The position numbers and the translations under genes were made by a program. A DNA stretch of 64,000 nucleotides from QGON01 sp963691905 (GTDB lineage: Bacteria; Pseudomonadota; Gammaproteobacteria; Chromatiales; Chromatiaceae), in the NCBI GenBank assembly GCA_963691905.1, contig OY829891.1, forward strand, positions 310,001-374,000. Reading direction: 5' to 3'. Below, one piece after another: positions 52,950 to 62,481 of the stretch; position 1 is the stretch's first letter, and every line of letters starts with the position of its first letter. Below the pieces are notes generated by a model that saw nothing but the letters and a program-made list of their open reading frames with translations, was not told where the DNA came from and searched no databases.

Positions 52950-53467
52950 AGCGCCACCTCCGACTCACCCTCCTCAGGGCGTCTCACTACCGCCAGGGAG
53001 ATATTGCCGAACTCGCTCTCCGCACAGGTCAGCATCACCCGTTTCAGCAGGCTGTAAGGAACCTGCCGGTCCGCCATGATGGTGATCTCACTAGTGCCAT
53101 CAGCACTCTTCCCAGCAGTCGGAAGCGCTATTTTCACGCGTTCATTCAACGCCTGCCGCAACGGTTCGATCATCTCCGTGGTGGAGTCCTCCAGCCGGTC
53201 GAGCTGCACCACGACCTCTCCCTGCAACCGAATCTCCTCTGCATTGAGCATCACCACCATGGTCTCTTTCGCACGCTGCTCTGCGCTCGACTCAGGCAGC
53301 TTGAGGGCCTTGGCGTTGGGCAGTACCTGCACCTCTGAGGAGTTCACCAACAGGAAAAAGACCAAGATAGTGAAGATATCCATCAGCGATACCAGGTTGA
53401 TGCCGCCGCGTCCCCGGTTGCGCTTGTGATGCCGTTGCATACGTTTCGCCCGACGTGACATCTTCAT
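52946..53467 (-). CDS. ExbD/TolR-family protein, second copy
   Basis: A 173-residue protein with a basic N-terminus (RRAKRMQRHHKRNRGRGG), one membrane helix carrying LVSLMDIFTILVFFLLVNSS with the protonatable aspartate, and a periplasmic TolR-like domain ending ADRQVPYSLLKRVMLTCAES. It works in the stator-like motor with the ExbB gene upstream. Overlaps both neighbours by 4 nt. Confidence 0.92.
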   Translation of the reverse strand: MKMSRRAKRMQRHHKRNRGRGGINLVSLMDIFTILVFFLLVNSSEVQVLPNAKALKLPESSAEQRAKETMVVMLNAEEIRLQGEVVVQLDRLEDSTTEMIEPLRQALNERVKIALPTAGKSADGTSEITIMADRQVPYSLLKRVMLTCAESEFGNISLAVVRRPEEGESEVAL

Positions 53468-53979
53468 GAGCCTTTACCCCTGGTTGCCGCCTTTGGCAGT
53501 GGAGGGGCATCACCCAGGGAGATATCGGGAAACAGCTCCGCCTGCACCACCGAACCTGCCTGCACCAGATCGGTAATCCGCACCCGATCCATCACCTGCA
53601 CCAGATCATCATATGAGACATCAGGCTCTGACAGGATATATACGTTGCGCTTTTCGGGATAACGCGCCTTGAGCGCCTGCAGCACCTGTGAAAGCTGCTG
53701 CAGATGTTGTCCCGACTCCTGCTGTTCGATACGCTGAATCAGACCTCCACGACGGTCAGCAATCTCGATGGCGTCGTGGCGCACAATAACCTCCAGCTGG
53801 AGCTCTCCCTTGGCAGCACTGCTGCCCTCACTGGCCGGCGGCAGGTGGAGATCCAGCACTGCCATGCGTGAGAAGGTGGCGGTGATCAGAAGAAAGGGCA
53901 CCAGTATCACCATCAGATTCATAAAGGCGGTGATATTCAGCTCCGCCTCTTCTGCATACCGGCGCGACCGGCGTCTCAT
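53464..53979 (-). CDS. ExbD/TolR-family protein, first copy
   Basis: A 171-residue ExbD protein with ELNITAFMNLMVILVPFLLI as the membrane helix. The usual aspartate (D-x-x) of ExbD/TolR is replaced by asparagine in FMNLMVIL, unlike the second copy, so the pair may be functionally asymmetric. The periplasmic domain ends YILSEPDVSYDDLVQVMDRV. ATGA overlaps on both sides. Confidence 0.9.
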   Translation of the reverse strand: MRRRSRRYAEEAELNITAFMNLMVILVPFLLITATFSRMAVLDLHLPPASEGSSAAKGELQLEVIVRHDAIEIADRRGGLIQRIEQQESGQHLQQLSQVLQALKARYPEKRNVYILSEPDVSYDDLVQVMDRVRITDLVQAGSVVQAELFPDISLGDAPPLPKAATRGKGS

Positions 53980-54620
53980 TTTGCGCTCCCGGCCCGCTCG
54001 GTGACGATATTGAGGAACTTCACGGAAACCATCTCCAGACTATCGACAACCTGGGTGGTACGGCTTTGCAGCAGCGTATAGACAAGCAATAGCGGGATCG
54101 CAGCCATCAAGCCGAAAGCGGTGGTATTCATCGCCACCGAGATACTGGCGGAGAGCAGGTCCGCCTTCTCTGCGGGGTCAGCAGCAGCAACTGCGGTAAA
54201 GGCGTTGATCAGACCGATAATGGTTCCCAAGAGGCCAAGAAGCGTGGCGATATTGGCCAGGGTGCTCAGATAGTGGGTGCGTTTTTCAAAACGTGGGATC
54301 TCCTCCATCAGTCCCTCTTCCATTGCCATCTCAATGTCTCCCCGGCGCCGTGCACTGTGGGTGCGGGACAGACCATAGACCAGGATGCGCCCCAGGGCGG
54401 TGCTTGAGTCGCTGGCCGATTTAAGCGCCTGTTTGAATTCACCTTCATTCAGCTGTGGCAGCACCCTCGCCCAGAAACGGCTGTTGCGCAGTTTCGCACT
54501 TGCCAGGTAGAAGTAACGCTCTACAGCTATCGCCAGGCCGAGGGCAAAAATCAGCAGGATCGGGTACATGAAAACCCCTCCCTCCTGGAAAAATCGAATG
54601 ATAAAAAGATAGTTGTCCAT
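53976..54620 (-). CDS. MotA/TolQ/ExbB proton-channel protein
   Basis: A 214-residue inner-membrane protein with three helices: an N-terminal one (MYPILLIFALGLAIAVERYF) and a pair near 125-195 (YLSTLANIATLLGLLGTIIG; MNTTAFGLMAAIPLLLVYTL), the standard ExbB/TolQ layout. It forms the proton channel with the two ExbD proteins. It starts the second half of the operon after a 155-bp gap that holds a palindromic repeat. Confidence 0.93.
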   Translation of the reverse strand: MDNYLFIIRFFQEGGVFMYPILLIFALGLAIAVERYFYLASAKLRNSRFWARVLPQLNEGEFKQALKSASDSSTALGRILVYGLSRTHSARRRGDIEMAMEEGLMEEIPRFEKRTHYLSTLANIATLLGLLGTIIGLINAFTAVAAADPAEKADLLSASISVAMNTTAFGLMAAIPLLLVYTLLQSRTTQVVDSLEMVSVKFLNIVTERAGSAK

Positions 54621-54673
54621 AATGGTTCCTCTGTAGCGATTATTCAGATTGATCTCTTAACAAACCTTGTTCT

Positions 54674-54750
54674 GTAGGTCGGGTTACGTCACGCACCAGA
54701 TGTCGTGCCGGCATCAGGCTTCGTGCAGTTGCGCGACTAACCCGACCTAC
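54674..54750. repeat. Palindromic dispersed repeat, diverged GTAGGTCGGGTTA family
   Basis: Arms GTAGGTCGGGTTA and TAACCCGACCTAC, as in the elements at 6829 and 23907, but with a different inner part. The only long break in the twelve-gene operon; it could act as an attenuator or an RNA-processing site between its two halves. Confidence 0.8.
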
Positions 54751-54775
54751 GGTGTACGGTCGTACGGCGTTTCGT

Positions 54776-55060
54776 TCATGGTTGTTCATTGGCGGCACTA
54801 AAATAGTCGAGCTGCCGCCGAAACACCGCCCGCTCCAGCGGGACCAGCAGATCGTCTCCTGTCTTCAACGGCGGCATGCCCAACGGGTCACCCGGCCCCG
54901 ATTTCCGCCAGGGCACCAGATAGAGCACCTGCGGGGACTCCCGGCTGCCAATCACCGCCGTGCCATCCAGTTCCAGCCGCTGCTCTGCCTGTGCAGTCCA
55001 CGGATTCAGCAGCGCCGCCAGCAGCAGCGCCCATCGAAATACATCTCTATTCCTGCTCAT
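54776..55060 (-). CDS. Small exported hypothetical protein
   Basis: A 94-residue protein with a signal peptide (FRWALLLAALLNPWTAQAEQ), then RLELDGTAVIGSRESPQVLY and LVPWRKSGPGDPL. The start at 55060 overlaps the TPR lipoprotein stop (ATGA); a frame extending to 55120 is less likely. No family recognised. Probably an envelope accessory of the ExbB/ExbD complex. Confidence 0.7.
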   Translation of the reverse strand: MSRNRDVFRWALLLAALLNPWTAQAEQRLELDGTAVIGSRESPQVLYLVPWRKSGPGDPLGMPPLKTGDDLLVPLERAVFRRQLDYFSAANEQP

Positions 55061-55710
55061 CTTGCCTCTGCCGCCAGTTTTTCCCCGGTGCCGATGCGTC
55101 TTTTCAGCTCCAGAATCCACAATTTTGTCTCATGTTTGCCGTCGGCGGAGAGTGCAGCAAACTGCTTGTAGTGGGCCAGTGCCTGACGGGGTTTGTCGAG
55201 ATAGAGGTCATAGAGAATGCCAAGGTTGCGGTGAGCCAGTGCATGCTCCGGTTTACCGTCCAACAGTTTCCTGTAAACCGTCAGGGCCTCCTGGAAACGT
55301 CCCTGACGGCGCAGCAAAATAGCCAGCTGGTGCTGTGCCACCGAATTCTCCGGGTCGACCTGCAACACCTGGCGCAATGTTGTCTCCGCAGCCCCTGCCT
55401 GATCCCCCCTGAGCAGCAGGATGCCCAGGTTGAGCCGCGGCGAGACAAAATCGGGGAACTCATCCGCCAGCGCTCTCAGCAGTGGTTCGGCCGCCTCATC
55501 ACGGCCATCACGCATCGCAATGAGCGCCTGGCTCAGCTGCAACCGGGCTTGTTCCGGCAACTCCGGCACACTCTCTCCCTCTGCTTTTTCCAACGCCGCC
55601 GACTCCGCAGCAGCAGGTAACGCCAGATCCCGGCGCGGTGCCTGATTGGCACAACCCGCCAGCACCAGGGAGAAAAAAATGAGGCCCGCAATCGGTCTAA
55701 CGTATCTCAT
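55057..55710 (-). CDS. TPR-repeat lipoprotein
   Basis: A 217-residue lipoprotein (signal with lipobox LVLAGC near residue 15-20) and five or so TPR-like repeats, for example SQALIAMRDGRDEAAEPLLR and ALAHRNLGILYDLYLDKPRQ. TPR lipoproteins often assemble envelope machines. It overlaps the upstream TPR gene by 14 nt. Confidence 0.85.
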   Translation of the reverse strand: MRYVRPIAGLIFFSLVLAGCANQAPRRDLALPAAAESAALEKAEGESVPELPEQARLQLSQALIAMRDGRDEAAEPLLRALADEFPDFVSPRLNLGILLLRGDQAGAAETTLRQVLQVDPENSVAQHQLAILLRRQGRFQEALTVYRKLLDGKPEHALAHRNLGILYDLYLDKPRQALAHYKQFAALSADGKHETKLWILELKRRIGTGEKLAAEAR

Positions 55711-58504
55711 TGAACACCCGCTCCCCCTGTTCCTGTTTGGCGTAACGCGCCGGGTTTAATTGCGCCAGCTGACTGAAGCTCTGACGAACCCAGTCGTCGT
55801 AGACACCCTGCGCCGCCCGACGGGCATTCAACTCATGGGCCTCGATCGCCTTCTCCTCGAAGGGATATGCCTGCTCTTCCAGTAGCAGCTCATACTGTTC
55901 CAACTCCTCCGCCGAAAGCCCGGCGGGTCGTTCCGATGTCAGCAGGGACTCGCCGAAGAGCCGATAGATCTCGGCCAGGCGGAAGGTTGCCAGGGTGGTC
56001 ACATCGGCCTGGGCAAAACCCGCCGCCAGATCATAGGCTTTGATGGCGCGCTGCATCTGGCGCTTTTTGCGCTTCAGACTGCGTGCCAGTGGCCGTTTCA
56101 GGGGGATTTTTACAAACGCCGTATATTCCGGTTCGGCCAGTCTCAACGCTGCCTGGGCGGCGAGATAGCGGCTTCGCTCACTGCCAGCGGCACCGGCCTT
56201 GCGTTCCACAGCAACGATCTGGCGCAGCCAGTAGTCACGCTTTGCAGGTTCCTGCTGTCGTTGATAGAGCTCCACCAACTGCTGGCGGGCCTCCATTGCA
56301 GGTTCCAGGGGCTGGGGAAAACGTTTTACGTAGACCTTGAATGCCCTCACCGCCCGCTTGTCACTGCCCGCCTTCTGGTAGAGTTCCGCTGCCTGCCAGG
56401 CCGCCTGCTGCTGTAGTTCCGTCGAAAGAGGCGCAACTGCAACCCGCTCGAACACCGCCGCCGCCTCCAGCTGCTGGCCATTTTGCAGATAGGCTAGCGC
56501 CAGTTTGCGTTCCACATCGATCGTCAGCTCATGCTTGGGATAACGTTGACGAAATCCCTCCAGCACCTCGGCAGCCATCTCCCACCGGCCCGCAGCAATC
56601 AGGCTGGCCGCGCCATCGTATTCAGCAGTGGTACGAATCGACGCATCAGGCACCACCCGGCCCACGCGCAGATAGTGTTGGGCCGCTACCGCCGCCTCGC
56701 CCTTTTCACTCAGGATCCTTCCCTGCTGGTAGATAGCAGCCGCGAGCTTTTCCCGGATCATCCCCTGCCCCGCCTTGTCCCCCGCCGACAGTTGCAGCAG
56801 CTGGTTGTAGCCGGTTTCCGCTTCAGCATAGTCGGCCAGCTCGAAGGCGGCGTGGGCGGCCACAGCCCAGCTCACCTTTTGGCTCTTTACATCCAGCCCG
56901 GTTTTCCCCTCCAGGCTGCGCTGCGCCACTTTTCTGGCCTGGCCATAATCACCCAGCTGAAACAACTGCCGGGCGCTACGGCTCAGCACCCCGGCGGTTC
57001 GTTTGTCAGCGGGGAAACGGTCAGCAAAACGCAAACCACTCTCTGCTGCCTGACGCTGCCACTCCGGGCGCTGGACCTCGGGCAGGAGCGACTTCTGTTG
57101 ATCAAATGCGAGCAGTGCCGCATAACCCGCCTCGGCGGCATCTTTGTGAGGTGGATAGTCGTAAGCGGTGAGCTGGTACTCCACTACCGCCTGGCCAAAT
57201 TCACCCCGCTCAAACTGCAACTCCGCCAGTAAAAAATTGATCCGGCCGCTTTGTGCCTCTCCTGGAAAACGGCTCAGGTAGTGGCGATACCAGACAACCG
57301 CTTCGCTGAACCAGGTATCGCGCTGCCCTTTTTTTACCTTGCCGGGCTGCTGTGCCAGGGCATGATAATGGCTCGCCAGATCCCGCAGATACTTTCTCAG
57401 ATGGGGGGTGAGGGCGATCCGGCTCTCCTGTTCCAGTCCTTTCCAGGCCTCACCATCCTGCCGGTAACGTTGCGCCAGCTCTCTTTTCGCCTTCAGCGCC
57501 TGACCGGGAAAATCGTGGGTCTGGTAACTCTCGATTGCCAGCAGTTGGAGCGACGGAGCCTGTGGGTGACTGGGACTCCGCCGCACGAATGAAAGATAGG
57601 CATCAGCCCCGTCGAGGACACGCTCCTGCTTGAGATAGAGATCCCCGAGGCTGCGATAGACCCGATGCAGCCAGGGACGTTCGCCCTTTGACTGAAAATA
57701 TCGGTCGATCCCTGCGGCGCCCCCCTGCTGGGTAAAACAGAGGCTGGTGACCCGCAGGGTGTCCTGCATCAACTCCCGGTCACTGGGCGTCAGGGTTTTG
57801 CTGTCGAGGTGGCTGAGCGTCTCCGCACGCAGATCGAGCAGTACGACGAAGGCATCCAGTGCCGTATTGAATTGTTGTTGCTTGAACAGTGCCCAACCGA
57901 GTTTGAACAGGGCACGCTGGTGGAACGGCGAATCCCCACCCGCAGACACAGCGGCGGCATAGGCTCGCTGGGCTGCGGCATAGTCGGCACGGGTGAACAA
58001 CCACTCGCCCCGCCGAAACTGAGCCTCCTGAAAATAGATGCTCTCCGGATGTTCGCGTACCAGACGATCAAGGGTCTGCTGTGACGCCTCCAACCTGCCG
58101 ACCAGCACCTGCGCCCGGGCCAGCTGATAGTAAAGCCGGTCACGCCCGGTTATGTCGTCGCCCTGCTCCAACAGTTGCCGATAGAGTTTTATCGCGCTGT
58201 CGAAGACAGCCTCCGCCGGCAAACCTTGGGCCTCCCCTGCGAGGCGCTGTTCACCCTGCCCCAACTGCAGGTCTGCCAACCGCCGGGTCGCTTCATGGGT
58301 CAGTTCGGGAGGCGCAGGCTGCTGCAGCAGTGCCCGGTAGTCCTCCATCACCCTCTCCGGCGTCATTGCCTCGACCGGCACAGCCTCCACATCGCTTTCT
58401 CTGCCTGGCAGACTGGCCAGGGTGGGCGGCTCGGGCTGCCGCTGCAACCAGGAGACACACCCCTGCAACAGAGGCAGAAGCAATATCAGCGTCAGGACCT
58501 TCAT
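55697..58504 (-). CDS. Large TPR-repeat lipoprotein
   Basis: A 935-residue protein with lipobox LLPLLQGC near residue 16 and an almost continuous array of TPR or Sel1-like helical repeats (QYAQ, ALFKLGWALFKQQQFNTALD; YQLARAQVLVGRLEASQQTL; FLLAELQFERGEFGQAVVEY). It should form a long solenoid in the periplasm or outer membrane inner face. The size and position in this operon recall the TPR scaffolds of the Myxococcus gliding machine, but there is no direct proof of homology. Confidence 0.85.
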   Translation of the reverse strand: MKVLTLILLLPLLQGCVSWLQRQPEPPTLASLPGRESDVEAVPVEAMTPERVMEDYRALLQQPAPPELTHEATRRLADLQLGQGEQRLAGEAQGLPAEAVFDSAIKLYRQLLEQGDDITGRDRLYYQLARAQVLVGRLEASQQTLDRLVREHPESIYFQEAQFRRGEWLFTRADYAAAQRAYAAAVSAGGDSPFHQRALFKLGWALFKQQQFNTALDAFVVLLDLRAETLSHLDSKTLTPSDRELMQDTLRVTSLCFTQQGGAAGIDRYFQSKGERPWLHRVYRSLGDLYLKQERVLDGADAYLSFVRRSPSHPQAPSLQLLAIESYQTHDFPGQALKAKRELAQRYRQDGEAWKGLEQESRIALTPHLRKYLRDLASHYHALAQQPGKVKKGQRDTWFSEAVVWYRHYLSRFPGEAQSGRINFLLAELQFERGEFGQAVVEYQLTAYDYPPHKDAAEAGYAALLAFDQQKSLLPEVQRPEWQRQAAESGLRFADRFPADKRTAGVLSRSARQLFQLGDYGQARKVAQRSLEGKTGLDVKSQKVSWAVAAHAAFELADYAEAETGYNQLLQLSAGDKAGQGMIREKLAAAIYQQGRILSEKGEAAVAAQHYLRVGRVVPDASIRTTAEYDGAASLIAAGRWEMAAEVLEGFRQRYPKHELTIDVERKLALAYLQNGQQLEAAAVFERVAVAPLSTELQQQAAWQAAELYQKAGSDKRAVRAFKVYVKRFPQPLEPAMEARQQLVELYQRQQEPAKRDYWLRQIVAVERKAGAAGSERSRYLAAQAALRLAEPEYTAFVKIPLKRPLARSLKRKKRQMQRAIKAYDLAAGFAQADVTTLATFRLAEIYRLFGESLLTSERPAGLSAEELEQYELLLEEQAYPFEEKAIEAHELNARRAAQGVYDDWVRQSFSQLAQLNPARYAKQEQGERVFNEIR

Positions 58505-60366
58505 GGTCTCGCCTCATTGCGGGCAGCAGCCCGGTCCTGCAGCTGAGCCAGCGCGAAGCGAGTCCGAACCTGCAGCTCCTCGAGGCCTTGCCGGCGCTGC
58601 TGCAGTGATTCGCCGGCCAGGCGATTCAGCGCTCCGGCCTGTGCCTTCAGGGTCACATTCACGGTCTCTTGCAGCTCTGCAATGCGCGCTTTCAGAGATT
58701 CGACCCGTCCCGAAAAACCTTCGAAACGGCCTGGCGCCTGCTCTACCGCCTCTTGTAACCTTTCTCGCAGTTGCCGGCTCTGCTCAAGCTCATCACCTGT
58801 CGAACGGAGTAATTTGCTGAACTGCCACAGGCGGGGCTTGAAGTCGGTCTCCACCTGCCATTGGAGCATCCCCTTCATCAGCCTCAGCCGCTGGCGTTTC
58901 TCTTCAAGTTCAACGGCGTCACCCAGTTGACCCATGCGCTTTTCAATCGACTGAATACGCACCAGTTGGGCCTGCTCACCGACATTGGCCAACCGCAGTG
59001 GCCGACTGCTGTCAGCCAGTTTTTTTTGCATCTCAAGCAGCTTTTCATGACGCTGCCGCAAACCCTGTAGACGCTGATCGGACAGCGCCACCTCCACTCT
59101 TGGAAGCTGCTCGGCATAGGCGGCCTGCCGTACCTCCAGCATGTGGTCATAGGTCTCGATGGTGGAGGACCAGCGGCGGAGATTGGCGCTGAGAAAACCC
59201 ATATCGACATAGTCGTCGTAGGCCTGCCGGAAGCGGTGCTTTGCCAGCAGTCCCCGTAGACGACGGCGCTGATCTTGGTCGCCCGCCAACAGCAACCCGC
59301 CTGTTTCAGCGCTCCCCTCGAGGGCCGACAGATCCGGCAGTAGCGCACCCTTGGCCACTGCCTGTATCGATAGGCCCAGCGTGGTCAGCTCTGTCTGGTA
59401 AAATTGCAGCGCCTGGCGGTAGCGTTTGAGGGCCTCGGACTCCGCCCCCAACTGCTGTAGCGCCTGGGGGGCCAGCAACAGCCCCTGCTGCACTGCCGGG
59501 TCGTCCGGATCACGTAACGCCAACGCCATCCAGGGAGTCAACGCCTCTTCAAACTGGTCTTGGCGGAAGGCTGCCCAACCCAGGGCCAACAGCGCCTGGT
59601 TGGAGTGGATACCCTGCAACCGCACCCGCTGCAGGCGCTCCTGTGCCGCAGCACTCTCCCCGGCTTCGAGTAATAACTGTCCATGCAGCAGATTGGCGCG
59701 GTCACGCAATGCGCGGTGCTCCTCATCGTCGGCATCGAGCCCGGCCAGCTGATCAAGCAGATCTCGGCCCTCCTGCTCCCGGCCCTGGCCAAGCTGCGCC
59801 AGTGCCCGGTTGAAAAGATGAAAACCCTGCCACGCTGACCTTCCATCTGAAGACACCAGTCGCTGTACGGCGAGCGGGTGGTCACCCTGGGCCATTGCAA
59901 TCAGACCGGCCAGCTCACGCTGCTGTTCATGCAGTGAGTCGGGCAGTGCATCACCGATGCGCGCAAAGGCTGCGGACGCCCGTTTAGGCCGACCCTGCTG
60001 CTGATGCAGCCGCGCCAGCTGGAACCAGGCACGGTCACGTACTACGGGTTTTGCCGCCTTTTCCAGCAGCCGCTGGAACAGCAGCTCCGCCTCGTCGTAG
60101 AGACCGTAGGCGAGATAGAGCCCGCCCAGGACCAGCTCCGGTTCATCACCCTGGGCGGTCATCGTCCCCTTGGCCTGGGCCATTTGCAGGTGGGTAATGG
60201 CAGTGAAGTTGCGTTGCTGGAAGAGCTGGAACAGTGCTTCGCCATAGTGTAGATCGCGCACCCCGGCTTCGGCCGGTACAGATCCACCCAGCGTCGCACT
60301 GCTCAGCAAAGCCCCCAGCAGGCCAGCCCCCAGCCGCAAGATGAAACCTGCCTGGCTCACTCCCAC
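58501..60366 (-). CDS. TPR and coiled-coil periplasmic protein
   Basis: A 621-residue exported protein: the signal-like AGFILRLGAGLLGALLSSAT is followed by TPR-type repeats (FQLARLHQQQGRPKRASAAF; FNRALAQLGQGREQEGRDLL) in the first 300 residues and by a long coiled-coil-rich second half (LRLANVGEQAQLVRIQSIEK; LKARIAELQETVNVTLKAQA). It overlaps the downstream TPR lipoprotein gene (ATGA) and the upstream gene by 10 nt. Confidence 0.82.
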   Translation of the reverse strand: MGVSQAGFILRLGAGLLGALLSSATLGGSVPAEAGVRDLHYGEALFQLFQQRNFTAITHLQMAQAKGTMTAQGDEPELVLGGLYLAYGLYDEAELLFQRLLEKAAKPVVRDRAWFQLARLHQQQGRPKRASAAFARIGDALPDSLHEQQRELAGLIAMAQGDHPLAVQRLVSSDGRSAWQGFHLFNRALAQLGQGREQEGRDLLDQLAGLDADDEEHRALRDRANLLHGQLLLEAGESAAAQERLQRVRLQGIHSNQALLALGWAAFRQDQFEEALTPWMALALRDPDDPAVQQGLLLAPQALQQLGAESEALKRYRQALQFYQTELTTLGLSIQAVAKGALLPDLSALEGSAETGGLLLAGDQDQRRRLRGLLAKHRFRQAYDDYVDMGFLSANLRRWSSTIETYDHMLEVRQAAYAEQLPRVEVALSDQRLQGLRQRHEKLLEMQKKLADSSRPLRLANVGEQAQLVRIQSIEKRMGQLGDAVELEEKRQRLRLMKGMLQWQVETDFKPRLWQFSKLLRSTGDELEQSRQLRERLQEAVEQAPGRFEGFSGRVESLKARIAELQETVNVTLKAQAGALNRLAGESLQQRRQGLEELQVRTRFALAQLQDRAAARNEARP

Positions 60367-60881
60367 TCCCGGACGTCAAACTCCGGCTGCTGCCTGGCTT
60401 CCAAATCGATGATCCGCAGCTCCAGCAACTTGGGGCTTACCCCCTTGGTGAACTTGAGACTGGTGGCACGACGATAGTCGCGGCCAGCTGGACCAAGACC
60501 GGTAAAGAAAGCGACCAGCTCATGCTCACCGCTCTTCAGATTGCCGAGAAAGAGCCGCTGCACCCCGCCACGGCGTAACGCCGCCAGTTCCCGTTCGGTG
60601 TAGAGATGGTTGGCCAACGCCTTGTCATCGATTTTCAACTGCACAGAGTCAAGGGTGAAGAACTCACCCAGGTCGAGGGAGAGGAAGACCGAGACCTGGG
60701 TATGGCCGGGAAAAAGCAGCTCTTCCTCCAACAAAAAGAGATCCCGATTTAGTGCCACCACCGCCTTCTTCAACGATCGCACCTGGCTCTGCAGGTCTGC
60801 GGGTTCATCCGCCTGAGACTGGCCCGCAATGAACAGGGACAGCAGCAACAAGGCTAGAACTTTCGGCAGCCTGGTTTTCAT
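60357..60881 (-). CDS. Small periplasmic protein
   Basis: A 174-residue exported protein with a signal peptide (VLALLLLSLFIAGQSQA), a coiled-coil segment (LQSQVRSLKKAVVALNRDLF) and a beta domain (VSVFLSLDLGEFFTLDSVQL; NLKSGEHELVAFFTGLGPAG). Related proteins are often misnamed as AraC regulators; here there is no helix-turn-helix and a signal peptide instead. It starts at the TGATG overlap with the DUF1501-like gene. Confidence 0.75.
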   Translation of the reverse strand: MKTRLPKVLALLLLSLFIAGQSQADEPADLQSQVRSLKKAVVALNRDLFLLEEELLFPGHTQVSVFLSLDLGEFFTLDSVQLKIDDKALANHLYTERELAALRRGGVQRLFLGNLKSGEHELVAFFTGLGPAGRDYRRATSLKFTKGVSPKLLELRIIDLEARQQPEFDVREWE

Positions 60882-62467
60882 CAGAGAGTTCCATTGACGA
60901 TGGGCTGGAAGGCAGTAAGCTGGTCAAGCATCGCCGCGTTGCCCAGTCCGTGACCGGGAAACCGTCCGCTGAAACTGCCCTGTTCACCATGCAGTGCCAT
61001 GTAGTTGAGCACCACGGTTTCCACCAGCAGATTGACGTTGTTGGCAGCGGGGGCGGCGCTGGTCTCCACCGAACCGTCGCTGCGGAAGAAGCCGATCTGC
61101 TGGTGCTGCGCCTGCTGTTCCGGGGTGGCGCCGAACAGCCCGGGACGGCCCGCCGGATTGTAGACCAGGATGCAGGAGGCTGCGGTAGAACCATTGTCGC
61201 CGGTCCAGACCCCCTTGCCGCGTCCCTCAATGGAGTTATCCACCGCGCCGTTACTGGCCACCGAACCGTCACTGAAGACGTAGAGCATCAAGGGCACCCC
61301 GAGCCGTGCAGCGTACTCCAGGCAGGCACCCATGCAGCGCCCGGCACGCAGATCACGGATCTCACCCACCGAGCGGTTGCCTGTGTGATAGTCAAAGCCA
61401 CCCATGGTGATGGTGCCGGCACCGGCATAACCGTTGAGCACCAGCTTCATCACCGAAGCGGTCTTGCGGAATTCACTCTCCCCGTCGTACTCCACCTGGC
61501 TGAATATCGGCCCGATGATGTCTGGATCAAGGGAGGGATTGAGGGCGGCGGGGTCACCGTAACGGTCCACCAGGTCGGCACTCTTCACATAACCGCAGCG
61601 CACCAGCTCCTTGACCACTGCGTCACTGCTGATACGGGTATCCACCCGATCCAGCCGCATGTCGCTGATGCGCTGGATCGACTCCATCACTGCCACCGCA
61701 TCCCCCTGGCTAAGCAGCCCTACCAGTTTACCGGTGTCCACCAGCCCGGTGACATCACTGGGGCGATCGACCTTGGTGGGCCGCAGGCTGGGGTCGATCA
61801 TTCCCGCTGGCGCCACCGAATTGCCCCCCGACTCGGAATTGCGTGAGCCGATCAGGGTCAACAGCTCACCGTCGGCACCTGCGCGGTTGATGCCGTACAT
61901 GGGGTTATGAGGGTTGTTGCCGGTATCGTTATCGGAACGCGCCGGGATCACTGCACCGTTGATGTTGGCGGCGGTGGCAGGAGAGACCCGCTCCAGGATA
62001 CCGCGCAGAAAGGCGCTGTCGGAGTGGAAACCAAGCCCAAGATCACTGTTGGTGAAATCACCGGATGCCGACTGGGGGTTGGCCAGCGGCGGGATCATAT
62101 CGCCGGGGAGTCCGAGGCGGCTATATCCGGCGGTAGTGAGAAAATCGAGTTGCCCCCCCTGCTGGCCTACCAGCACGTTGGAACCGGCAATATTGGCGCC
62201 ACCGGCCAGATCGAAACAGATGAAGGGGATCTTGCCGGCCCCCTGAACCGCGATACCGCAGGACTGTTTCAGGTTCTCCAGATCGCTGGAGAGGGCAGCA
62301 CTGGCCTGGCGGGGATTGGCGAACAGGCCGAACAGTGTGGGCGCGGTCACCGCACCCAGCCCGGCGGCCAGCCCCTGGCGGATGAAATCGCGCCTGCTGA
62401 CGGGGCGCGGATGGTCCGGGTAGAGCAGTGGCGCATCCGGGGAGAGGTTTCTGACTCGTCGTTTCAT
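60881..62467 (-). CDS. Tat-exported DUF1501-like protein
   Basis: A 528-residue protein with a twin-arginine signal (PVSRRDFIRQGLAAGLGAVT) and a mature part resembling DUF1501 sulfatase-like proteins (FICFDLAGGANIAGSNVLVG; TITMGGFDYHTGNRSVGEIR; GKGVWTGDNGSTAASCILVY). Tat export implies folding in the cytosol, perhaps with metal. Its actual activity is unknown. It begins 14 bp after the LamG gene and is coupled to the next gene. Alternative names in databases such as 'GspF' are not supported by this sequence. Confidence 0.8.
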   Translation of the reverse strand: MKRRVRNLSPDAPLLYPDHPRPVSRRDFIRQGLAAGLGAVTAPTLFGLFANPRQASAALSSDLENLKQSCGIAVQGAGKIPFICFDLAGGANIAGSNVLVGQQGGQLDFLTTAGYSRLGLPGDMIPPLANPQSASGDFTNSDLGLGFHSDSAFLRGILERVSPATAANINGAVIPARSDNDTGNNPHNPMYGINRAGADGELLTLIGSRNSESGGNSVAPAGMIDPSLRPTKVDRPSDVTGLVDTGKLVGLLSQGDAVAVMESIQRISDMRLDRVDTRISSDAVVKELVRCGYVKSADLVDRYGDPAALNPSLDPDIIGPIFSQVEYDGESEFRKTASVMKLVLNGYAGAGTITMGGFDYHTGNRSVGEIRDLRAGRCMGACLEYAARLGVPLMLYVFSDGSVASNGAVDNSIEGRGKGVWTGDNGSTAASCILVYNPAGRPGLFGATPEQQAQHQQIGFFRSDGSVETSAAPAANNVNLLVETVVLNYMALHGEQGSFSGRFPGHGLGNAAMLDQLTAFQPIVNGTL

Positions 62468-62481
62468 CGCTTTAATCCGTC

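Noticed and set aside
60357..60881. AraC-type transcription regulator in the motor operon
   Set aside because: A signal peptide is present and no helix-turn-helix is visible; related proteins are probably mislabelled.
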